The notes under the pieces were generated by a model. The model made no database searches. It was not told where the DNA came from and was given only the letters and a program-made list of their open reading frames with translations. DNA of 6,902 nt from Candidatus Cloacimonadota bacterium (GTDB taxonomy: Bacteria > Cloacimonadota > Cloacimonadia > Cloacimonadales > Cloacimonadaceae), in NCBI GenBank assembly GCA_017995495.1, contig JAGOIS010000038.1, positions 1 to 6,902 on the forward strand, given 5' to 3'. Both the position numbers and the translations under genes were made by a program. This document shows, piece by piece, positions 1 through 6,248 of the stretch. Every line of letters begins with the position of its first letter. The stretch's first letter is position 1.

Positions 1-793
1 GATGGATCCTCACCCTTTCAAAGCCGGTCTGGCCGCCCACCACTTTCCGCCCTATCTCATACAGATCTTCCCGCTGGTATCTGGTGGCCAGATCGAAAAT
101 GGTGTAGTTCATGGCCAGGGAATCGCTGGGATGGGCCACGATCATGCCGTTGGATGAGACCAGATAAGCGAAACCGGTTTTCCTCACCCGGAGGGGCATC
201 ACAATCCGGCGAAGGCTTTCCATCGGCGTATCCAGCCGGATGATGCCCTGCCGAACCCCCTTGGATGTGAGGGGGAGGGAATAGGAACAGACTATTTGTC
301 CGGATCCATTCGCGTCAAACCAAGGATCGCTCCAATACTGATTTTGGGCCAGCCAGGGGATCTGGTACCAGTCTTTGTAAAGGTAATCGTCATCTCCAGC
401 GGGGCTGCTCTGGATCATAAGCTCATCGAGCTTGAATGTTCGTGTTTGTGCTCGCGAGGGGGAATCGTAAGCCAGGCACACCGACACCAGTTGGGGATTG
501 TCTATCAGCAGATGGTGAATATGGTGCTCAACCTCATCCGGATTGTAAATGCCATCATTAATGACTGACTGGATATTTTTGGCCAGGGTCATGATGTCGG
601 AGAGCTGTTTGTCAATGATCTGGACATTGGCCTCCGTAAGGTTTCCTATCCTCATTTCCTCTGAGCTGCGCATCACATTGAACAGCAGTTGCCTCACCAC
701 CAGTATCACCAGCAGAAACAGCAGCAGCATGAAGATGAACATGAAGGAGATGAGCTGCCGGGCTATGCTTTTAGGTTTTTTCCTAGTTTTCAT
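1..793 (-). CDS. Membrane sensor protein with extracytoplasmic Cache-type domain (partial, C-terminus outside window)
   Basis: Translating the minus strand from the ATG at 793-791 gives 264 residues with no stop before the left edge. A short basic cytoplasmic N-terminus (MKTRKKPK) precedes one hydrophobic membrane segment at about residues 14-38. The rest is a probable periplasmic ligand-binding domain of the double-Cache type: helices at about 40-95, then a YWSDPWFD element near 153-160 and a SYSLPL strand near 170. A second lobe begins near 207 (GFAYLV, SSNG, AHPSDS). This layout is typical of the input half of histidine kinases, chemoreceptors, cyclic-di-GMP enzymes or RsbU/SpoIIE-type PP2C phosphatases. 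The output domain is not in the window, so the class is open. There is no clear Shine-Dalgarno sequence; the start overlaps the end of the substrate-binding gene by 11 nt, which suggests translational coupling and a shared signalling role. Confidence 0.82.
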   Translation of the reverse strand, partial: MKTRKKPKSIARQLISFMFIFMLLLFLLVILVVRQLLFNVMRSSEEMRIGNLTEANVQIIDKQLSDIMTLAKNIQSVINDGIYNPDEVEHHIHHLLIDNPQLVSVCLAYDSPSRAQTRTFKLDELMIQSSPAGDDDYLYKDWYQIPWLAQNQYWSDPWFDANGSGQIVCSYSLPLTSKGVRQGIIRLDTPMESLRRIVMPLRVRKTGFAYLVSSNGMIVAHPSDSLAMNYTIFDLATRYQREDLYEIGRKVVGGQTGFERVRIH

Positions 794-1842
794 GAGGGAA
801 GAAGGACTTATAACCGACCGGATTGGCAAGCAGACCCCGGTCCATCAAAATCTTTTGGGCGAGATCAAAATCATGAAGCTCGAGCTGACCCACCCGATTC
901 GGATCTTCCATGATCTTGGAGATCATATGGTCAAGCATCCAAGCCTGGTGTTCGCGATTGGCGGGCAGGTGGTTTTCACGCAGGTAGCGCATCACGACGT
1001 CCAGGGTTTCCCCCTTGTGGCTTTGGGCGTAGATCCAGCCTTCGAGGGTTGCCGCGGCAAAATCGTGGCATTGCTGTTTATGGCGCTCATAGAACTCTTT
1101 GGTGGCGTACAAACCATCCTCGGCAAGGTCGAATCCATAATCGGCAAGATCGAAGACCACCAGGTCCTCCTCCCTTAAGCCGGACATGAGGATACGGTTG
1201 TATTCATTGTACACCATGGCATTCATCATGTCTATGGCGTCATTGAGCAAGAGGTTCACCGACCAGTCGATCGGGATCGCGCGGATGTTCATGCCCAGGC
1301 TTTCCAGAAAGAAACGAACGTGATCGCCCCCCCCCGTCGCGCCAAACGCCGATCTTTTTGCCCTCAAGGTCTTTAATGGTTTTGATCCCCGAGGTTTTTT
1401 TTCCGACCAGCACAGTGGAGCTCTTCTGGGAAATTTGGGCCAGGCAAACTAACTGATGGTCTGTAACATGGTATTTCAAAGCGGTGATGAGATTGAGGTT
1501 CGAGATGTCGGCCGAACCTTCGATGAGGGATGGATAGGGTGGATTGTCCCCGCCGCCGGAAAGGATTTCCACGTCGAGGCCGCGCTGGGCATAAAATCCT
1601 TTTTCTTTGGCCACCAAAGCTCCGGCAAACTGGGCCTGATGCAGCCACTTCATCCGGTAGCGGAGTTTGAAGAGCTTTTTGGCCGGGGTGGTTTTGGCCG
1701 GCGGGGTGGCGAGTTTTGGAGCTGTCGAAACAAGTTCTTTGCTTCCACAGCCTGCCGACAGGGTCAACAGAGCCAGGAGAAGCGCTACGCCAAGCGTTTT
1801 GGCTCCTCTTTTCCGGAAGCCCGGGTTCGACAGCATGCGCAT
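783..1842 (-). CDS. NMT1/THI5-like periplasmic substrate-binding lipoprotein, reading frame broken at a G9 tract
   Basis: The N-terminus has a basic start, a hydrophobic stretch at about residues 15-30 and a lipobox-like LSAGC with Cys32, so it is probably a lipoprotein. A Pro/Ala/Lys/Thr linker follows (about 43-56). The binding fold then begins with MKWLHQAQFAGALVAKEKG, GLDVEILSGGGDN, LIEGSADI and the hinge-like LEGKKIGVW, all typical of NMT1/SsuA/ThiY-type binding proteins. Frame is lost after Asp169 at nine G (1327-1335). With eight G it continues as DHVRFFLESLG, DMMNAMVYNEYNRIL and so on to the TAG at 783-785, giving a 352-residue protein. As written, the first frame stops at 1240. Start chosen at 1842, with GAAGAGG 10 nt upstream. 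Ligand unknown; relatives bind thiamin precursors, sulfonates or nitrate. No permease or ATPase is nearby, so a sensing partnership with the overlapping sensor is more likely than transport (inference). Confidence 0.85.
1327..1335 (-). repeat. G9 homopolymer (coding strand) causing frameshift in binding-protein gene
   Basis: Nine consecutive C on the plus strand (G on the coding strand) lie between the GAC codon for Asp169 and the GAT CAC codons of the downstream frame. Eight G would join the two frames as D-G-G-G-D-H. It is one of two nine-base G/C runs in the window; the other breaks the ferredoxin gene. By contrast, an A8 run in the same gene (1395-1402) is in frame. Confidence 0.9.
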
Positions 1843-1995
1843 GATAAATCAACCTCTTCGTGTATTCAGAAGAATTCCGTTATTTGACGCTGTCAGTCTT
1901 GTGATCAGCCGAAAGAGGTCAAGGGATAATCAGTTAAATATCTCCGGGTTTGTGGAATATTTTACACAGGAGAGCCGAAAGGCTTTGAAAAATGC
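1843..1995. other. Intergenic region between pyrG and the binding-protein gene
   Basis: This 153-nt gap is more AT-rich than its surroundings. It holds an imperfect palindrome at 1951-1968, two copies of the 9-mer AGCCGAAAG (1907-1915 and 1973-1981), and the binding-protein ribosome site at 1853-1859. An isolated TTGACC lies at about 1919-1924 on the minus strand but has no good -10 box 16-18 nt downstream. I see no rho-independent terminator after pyrG; the only nearby stem, AGCC-TTTC-GGCT, has four pairs and no T-run. Confidence 0.5.
1951..1968. promoter_or_regulatory. Imperfect palindrome, possible operator
   Basis: TGTGGAATATTTTACACA pairs at seven of nine positions around its centre, with outer arms TGTG and CACA. 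The arms recall CRP/FNR-family sites, but the spacing is two bases longer than the CRP consensus. It lies about 110 nt upstream of the binding-protein start. Function is a guess. Confidence 0.25.
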
Positions 1996-3606
1996 TCAGT
2001 TGGCTTTACCATAATTATAGATGTGAGCGGCACTGAAAAAGGCCTTGAACAGGGGATGGGATTTCCGGGGGCGGGATTTAAACTCGGGATGGAACTGGAC
2101 CCCGAGGTAGAAGGGATGGGAGGGCAGTTCCACTATCTCCACCAACAGACCGTCGGGCGAAAAACCGCTCAGGCACAGCCCTTTGGCGGTCAGCTTATCC
2201 CGATAAGCGTTGTGGAATTCAAAGCGGTGGCGGTGTCTTTCGGCGATCAAGGCGCTGCCGTAGGTCCTGCGGGCCAGAGTGCCTGGCTCTAGCTTGCAAG
2301 GGTAGGAGCCCAGGCGCATTGTTCCGCCCACAATTTTCTGGTAAAGCTGGCCTTCCATCAAGTGGATCACGGGATGCGGGGTGGCGGGGTCGAACTCCGT
2401 ACTGTTGGCGTCCTTGAGGTGGCAGGCGTGGCGGGCGAATTCTATCACCGCCACCTGCATACCAAGGCAAATGCCCAGAAACGGGATGTTGTGGGTCCGG
2501 GCATATTCGGCTATGGCGATCTTGCCCTCGATCCCGCGGACGCCAAAACCACCCGGGATGAGGATCCCGTCCACATCCTTGAGAACCCTGGTCAGGGCGG
2601 GGGGACGGAATGTCTGCTCCGAATCCACCCACTTGATCTGCAGCTTCATCCTGTGGGCAGCGGCGGCGTGATAGAGAGCTTCCTCCACGCTTTTGTAGGC
2701 ATCCTGGTGCCTCACGTATTTTCCGCAGATGGCAATGGTCACCTTGTCTTCGCTGGCAGTGCTGTTCTGGAGAAACTTGTTCCAGGATCCAAGGCGCAGA
2801 GGCTTGCATTCCAAGCCAAAGTGGCGGCAGATGATCTTGTGCAGGTTGGCGTTTTTGAAGGTGATCGGGCATTCATAGACGCTTTTGACGTCGATGGCGT
2901 TGATCACGTTGGCGCGGGGCACGTTGGTGAAGAGGGCGATCTTGTCATAGATCTCGCTCTCGAAGGGTTTTTCGGAGCGGCAGAGCAGGATCTCCGGCTG
3001 GATACCTATCTCGCGGAGCTTGTAGGCGCTGTGTTGCGAGGGCTTGGTCTTGAGCTCGCCCGCGGCATGGATGTAAGGGATGTAGGTGAGCATCACATAG
3101 AGGGTGTTTTGGATGCCAAGGTCAAGCCGCATTTGGCGCACCGCTTCCAAAAAGGGCAGGCTTTCGATATCGCCGATGGTGCCGCCGATTTCCGTGATGA
3201 TGATGTCGTAATCCGCGTCCAGCTCCCTGATCCGGCGTTTGATCTCATCCGTCACGTGTGGTATCACCTGCACGGTTTTGCCCATATACACGCCCTGGCG
3301 CTCGTTTTGGATCACGCTTTCGTAGATCTGGCCGGCGGAACAGCTGGAGCGGCGGGTGAGAGCCTCATCCACAAAGCGTTCATAGTGTCCGAGGTCGAGG
3401 TCGGTCTCGGCCCCGTCGTCGGTGACAAAGACCTCTCCGTGCTGGAAGGGGCTCATGGTGCCCGGGTCCACATTGAGATAGGGATCGAATTTCTGGGTCA
3501 CCACCCGGTAGCCCATCGATTTAAGCAACAAACCTATGGACGCGGTGGCGATCCCTTTGCCCAGGGAAGAAAGCACGCCGCCCATCACAAAAATGTACTT
3601 TGCCAT
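1996..3606 (-). CDS. pyrG: CTP synthase (glutamine-hydrolysing)
   Basis: A cytosolic enzyme that makes CTP from UTP, ATP and glutamine, the last step of pyrimidine nucleotide synthesis. At 536 residues it is full length for the family. The N-terminal synthetase domain shows SSLGKGI with Lys17, DPYLNVDPGTMSP, HGEVFVTDDG, TDLDLGHYERF with Asp71, TVQVIPHVTDEIK and EIGGT with Glu139. The C-terminal class I glutamine amidotransferase domain has PGGFGVRG, the nucleophile Cys380 in GICLGMQ, and His506/Glu508 in QFHPE. The usual NNxTTG segment before IY reads SSCSAG here (about 87-92). The start at 3606 gives the family N-terminus (MAKYIFVMGG) and has GAGGA just upstream, with only 3 nt between. It follows the aminotransferase gene by 69 nt with no evident promoter, so it is probably co-transcribed; two hairpins sit in that gap. 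Confidence 0.97.
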   Translation of the reverse strand: MAKYIFVMGGVLSSLGKGIATASIGLLLKSMGYRVVTQKFDPYLNVDPGTMSPFQHGEVFVTDDGAETDLDLGHYERFVDEALTRRSSCSAGQIYESVIQNERQGVYMGKTVQVIPHVTDEIKRRIRELDADYDIIITEIGGTIGDIESLPFLEAVRQMRLDLGIQNTLYVMLTYIPYIHAAGELKTKPSQHSAYKLREIGIQPEILLCRSEKPFESEIYDKIALFTNVPRANVINAIDVKSVYECPITFKNANLHKIICRHFGLECKPLRLGSWNKFLQNSTASEDKVTIAICGKYVRHQDAYKSVEEALYHAAAAHRMKLQIKWVDSEQTFRPPALTRVLKDVDGILIPGGFGVRGIEGKIAIAEYARTHNIPFLGICLGMQVAVIEFARHACHLKDANSTEFDPATPHPVIHLMEGQLYQKIVGGTMRLGSYPCKLEPGTLARRTYGSALIAERHRHRFEFHNAYRDKLTAKGLCLSGFSPDGLLVEIVELPSHPFYLGVQFHPEFKSRPRKSHPLFKAFFSAAHIYNYGKAN

Positions 3607-3613
3607 TGGTCCT

Positions 3614-3632
3614 CGGAGGAAATTTGCCTCCG
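3614..3632 (-). promoter_or_regulatory. Small hairpin next to the pyrG ribosome-binding site
   Basis: On the minus strand CGGAGG and CCTCCG form a six-pair stem with a seven-base loop (CAAATTT). Its 3' arm ends at the first base of the putative GAGGA ribosome site (3610-3614). Its 5' arm shares 3630-3632 with the larger upstream hairpin, so both cannot form completely at once. No T-run follows, so it is not a standard terminator. Confidence 0.35.
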
Positions 3633-3655
3633 GGGCCGGCAGGAGCCAACCCCGG
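3630..3655 (-). promoter_or_regulatory. Strong GC hairpin in the kat-pyrG gap
   Basis: In the minus-strand RNA, CCGGGGUUGGC pairs over 11 positions with GCCGGCCCCGG around a UCCU loop; nine pairs are Watson-Crick and two are G-U. On the plus strand the two wobble positions become C-A mismatches, so the fold favours the transcript that covers pyrG. No T-run follows, so it is not a classical terminator. It could protect RNA ends between the two genes or form part of a pyrG leader; both are inferences. Confidence 0.45.
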
Positions 3656-3675
3656 ACGGCGGGTCGTTTACAGTC

Positions 3676-4920
3676 TTAGGCCAGGCTTTTCAGCTCAGCC
3701 AGTGAATCTTTGATGGCTTGAACGGTGTAAGCCAGATCCTCATCGGTGTGGCGGTAGCAGATGTATCCGTGGTGATAGGGCTGCAGGAAAACGCCTCGGC
3801 GGATGAGCTGGGTGTAGAACTCCGCGCGCAGTTTCTTGTAGAGGCCAGTATCGTCCTTGGGGAAGGTTACAAAAGGCATCCAGGGCGAACCGGAAAAACG
3901 CGCCGGGATACCAGATTCCGCCACCACTTTTTCCACCTCTTCGCCGAATTTCCTGCCTTTGGCGGCCACCACGTCCAGCACCTTGTCGCGCTGAAGGATC
4001 TCGATGGTTTTCAGAGCGGCTACTTGGGCGTCGGAATTGGGGAAATAGGTCGAGGAGAGAAAGACGTCCTTGGTCAAGACTTGCATGACCTCCCTCTTTC
4101 CGACCAGGGCTGCGATCGCGTAGCCGTTGGCCATGGCTTTGCCGAAGGTGGAGAGGTCCGGAGTAACCCCAAAGTACTTTTGGGCGCCACCCAGCGAACA
4201 TCTGAAGCCACTGCGGATCTCGTCAAAGATTAGGACGCAGCCATACTTGTCGGCGAGTTTGCGCACTCCTTCCAAGTAGCCGGGCGCTGGCATCTGCACT
4301 TCAGCGGCAAGAGGATGCCCCACGGGGGTCACAATGATCGCCGCCATGTCGTTGGCATTGGCTTTCAGGATGTCTTCCAACTGGTCGAGATCGTTGTAGT
4401 GAAACTCGAGGATATCTTCGTAGAATTTCTCCGGTATGCCACCTTTCACCTCCACGCACCAGTCGTGCCAGCCGTGATAACCGCAGCGCGCGATCTTCAG
4501 TTTACCCGTATAAGCCCTCGCCACGCGGATGGCAATGGTGGTGGCGTCGCTGCCGGTCTTCACGATCGCGGCCATTTCGCAGCAGGGAATTAGTTCCTGC
4601 AGCTTGAGAACCAGTTCGTTTTGCATGGCCTGGGTTAGCGAAAAGCAGAAGCCTTTGTCTCTGATCTGCTGGATCACCGCGTCGTCGATCTCCTGTTCGC
4701 GGTAGCCGATGATGATGGGTCCGTAGGCGCAAAGATAATCTATGTATTCGTTTCCATCAACGTCTCTGATGCGTCCCCCTTTGCCCTCGTCGAAGAAGAT
4801 GGGGTATTCTCCCTCCACGAAGTTGTAGGGCCGGCGAATGCCAGCCACGCCGCCGGGCACCAGGGTTTGGGCCTCGGCATAGAGAGCAAGGCTTTTATCC
4901 AGTTTAAGTTTGTCGGCCAT
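3676..4920 (-). CDS. kat: Class III PLP aminotransferase, probable 3-aminobutyryl-CoA transaminase
   Basis: A 414-residue fold-type I PLP enzyme close to glutamate-1-semialdehyde aminomutases. Visible motifs are the N-terminal LVPGGVAGIRRPYNF, the cofactor phosphate loop TGSDAT (122-127), YHGWHDW (148-154), the PLP-ring Asp233 in FDEIRSGFR, and the Schiff-base Lys261 in STFGKAMANG. The aminomutase signature NSGTEA is changed to KTGSDA, which argues against a heme-pathway role. From memory, the protein resembles the Cloacamonas enzyme Kat (EC 2.6.1.111), which converts 3-aminobutyryl-CoA and 2-oxoglutarate to acetoacetyl-CoA and glutamate. The neighbour supports this: a thiolase that would consume acetoacetyl-CoA ends one nucleotide before this ATG. 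AAGGAG lies 8 nt upstream, inside the thiolase 3' end. Family assignment is near certain; substrate assignment is inferred. Alternatives are another beta- or omega-amino acid transaminase or an aminomutase. Confidence 0.9.
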   Translation of the reverse strand: MADKLKLDKSLALYAEAQTLVPGGVAGIRRPYNFVEGEYPIFFDEGKGGRIRDVDGNEYIDYLCAYGPIIIGYREQEIDDAVIQQIRDKGFCFSLTQAMQNELVLKLQELIPCCEMAAIVKTGSDATTIAIRVARAYTGKLKIARCGYHGWHDWCVEVKGGIPEKFYEDILEFHYNDLDQLEDILKANANDMAAIIVTPVGHPLAAEVQMPAPGYLEGVRKLADKYGCVLIFDEIRSGFRCSLGGAQKYFGVTPDLSTFGKAMANGYAIAALVGKREVMQVLTKDVFLSSTYFPNSDAQVAALKTIEILQRDKVLDVVAAKGRKFGEEVEKVVAESGIPARFSGSPWMPFVTFPKDDTGLYKKLRAEFYTQLIRRGVFLQPYHHGYICYRHTDEDLAYTVQAIKDSLAELKSLA

Positions 4921-4921
4921 C

Positions 4922-6124
4922 TTAGTTTCTCCTTTCCCACAACGAGGCTATGCCCATGCCGCCGCCGATGCAAAGCGCGGCCAGGCCTTTGTTCAGATCG
5001 CGCCTGCGCAGTTCGTGCAGCAGGCTAACGATGATGCGGGCGCCGCTGGCCCCGATGGGGTGCCCCAGCGCAATGGCGCCGCCGTTTACGTTCACTTTCG
5101 CCAGGTCCAGCCTGCCCACACCTTCCTGCTCCAGGCCCTTGAACACGGCCAGCGACTGCGCGGCGAACGCTTCATTAAGTTCCGCGAGCTCGATATCTTC
5201 CAGCTTCCAGCCGGTTTTGGCCAGCAGTTTCTTTATCGCCGGAACCGGGCCATAGCCCATGATGGCGGGGTCCACGCCCCCGGAGGAAGAGCCAACCAGG
5301 CTGGCGAGGACCGGCAAGCCCAGCTCCAGGGCTTTCTCTTCGCTCATCAGCAGCAGCAGGGCGGCTCCGTCGTTGATCCCGGAAGAGTTGGCGGCGGTAA
5401 CGCTGCCGTCGCTTTTGAAAGCGGGGCGCAGCTTGGCCAGGGCCTCAACGGCCACACCCTTGCGGGGAAACTCGTCAGTGTCGATCAACAGTGGGTCGCC
5501 CTTTCTTTGGGGAATGATGATGGGCACGATCTCATCGCGGAAACGTCCGCTGCCGATGGCGTTTTCCGCTTTGTTCTGGCTGGCGGTGGCAAACAGGTCT
5601 TGCTCCTCGCGGCTGATCTGGAATTTTTCCGCCAGGTTTTCCGCCGTTACGCCCATGTGGTAATCGTTGAAAATGTCGCTCAGGCCGTCGCGGATCATCA
5701 GGTCCGTGAGGGATTTGTCGCCCATTTTGGCGCCCCAGCGCGTATCCATGGATATGTAGGGGATCTGGCTCATGTTTTCCGTGCCGCCGGCCACCACGAT
5801 CTCCGCTTCGCCGCTGGCGATCATCAGGGCGCCCAGGGCCACGCTTTTCATGCCCGAGCCGCAAACCTTGTTCACGGTGTAGGCTGGAACATCGACTGGC
5901 ACTCCGCTTCTTACCGCCACCTGGCGGGCGATGTTTTGCCCATGTCCGGCGCCGCAAACGTTGCCGAGGATGACTTCGTCGATCTGTTGCCCGGCCAGGC
6001 CGGTTTCAGCCAAGATGGCCTTGAGAACCGTAACGCCCAGTTCCACTGCCGATACATCTTTGAAAGCTCCTCCGAAATTGCCGATGGGAGTCCGTTTGGC
6101 GCATACCACAACGGTCTTTCTCAT
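4922..6124 (-). CDS. atoB: Acetyl-CoA C-acetyltransferase (thiolase)
   Basis: A cytosolic thiolase that interconverts two acetyl-CoA with acetoacetyl-CoA plus CoA. At 400 residues it has normal length and all catalytic elements: the acylated Cys88 in NKVCGSGMKS, the NEAFA loop (317-321), His355 in GHPIGASGAR and Cys385 in CIGGGMG. An in-frame ATG exists 12 nt upstream at 6136, but I chose 6124: GGAGG (6130-6134) then sits 5 nt before the start, and MRKTVVVCAKRTPIG matches the family N-terminus. The TAA is one nucleotide from the aminotransferase ATG, so the two are surely co-expressed. In that context it most likely works in the breakdown direction, splitting acetoacetyl-CoA to acetyl-CoA (inference). 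A butyrate-forming, biosynthetic or longer-chain thiolase role cannot be excluded from sequence alone. Confidence 0.95.
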   Translation of the reverse strand: MRKTVVVCAKRTPIGNFGGAFKDVSAVELGVTVLKAILAETGLAGQQIDEVILGNVCGAGHGQNIARQVAVRSGVPVDVPAYTVNKVCGSGMKSVALGALMIASGEAEIVVAGGTENMSQIPYISMDTRWGAKMGDKSLTDLMIRDGLSDIFNDYHMGVTAENLAEKFQISREEQDLFATASQNKAENAIGSGRFRDEIVPIIIPQRKGDPLLIDTDEFPRKGVAVEALAKLRPAFKSDGSVTAANSSGINDGAALLLLMSEEKALELGLPVLASLVGSSSGGVDPAIMGYGPVPAIKKLLAKTGWKLEDIELAELNEAFAAQSLAVFKGLEQEGVGRLDLAKVNVNGGAIALGHPIGASGARIIVSLLHELRRRDLNKGLAALCIGGGMGIASLWERRN

Positions 6125-6129
6125 GGTTT

Positions 6130-6134
6130 CCTCC
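6130..6134 (-). promoter_or_regulatory. Ribosome-binding site that decides the thiolase start
   Basis: The minus strand reads ATGGAGGAAACCATG. GGAGG is ideally spaced for the second ATG (6124), but would lie inside the coding sequence if the first ATG (6136) were used. Confidence 0.75.
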
Positions 6135-6157
6135 ATGTCTGTATTTTGTTTTTTCTC

Positions 6158-6185
6158 ATTTTATTTTCGCCCCGCTTTTGGTCAA
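6158..6185 (-). promoter_or_regulatory. Sigma70-type promoter upstream of the thiolase gene
   Basis: TTGACC (6180-6185) and TAAAAT (6158-6163) are separated by 16 nt; each matches the -35 and -10 consensus at five of six bases. Transcription would start near 6151, leaving a leader of about 27 nt before the thiolase ATG. This is the only convincing promoter pair I found; it would drive thiolase, aminotransferase and probably pyrG. Confidence 0.55.
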
Positions 6186-6202
6186 CCGCAATATTGAGGA
6201 TT

Positions 6203-6236
6203 CGGCCCGAAGCTGCTTTTCCGCAAAGCTTGGCCG
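6203..6236. other. Stem-loop after the ferredoxin gene
   Basis: CGGCC plus AAGCT pair with AGCTT plus GGCCG: ten pairs, a two-base CG bulge and a 12-base loop. It lies 13 nt past the ferredoxin stop and upstream of the thiolase promoter, where a transcript end would make sense. No T-run follows on the minus strand, so it may be a weak or factor-assisted terminator, or an RNA-stabilising element. Confidence 0.4.
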
Positions 6237-6248
6237 GTTTTCGGGCTC

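Noticed and set aside
549..1178. A 209-codon open frame on the plus strand
   Set aside because: It runs antisense to both the sensor and binding-protein genes, which have recognisable domains; its sequence is low in complexity and unlike any family.
1894..1924. TTGACC on the minus strand as a promoter for the binding-protein gene
   Set aside because: No acceptable -10 hexamer lies 16-18 nt downstream.
2362..3705. A 447-codon open frame on the plus strand
   Set aside because: It lies antisense to pyrG, has no recognisable domain, and its length follows from the GC-rich codon use of pyrG.
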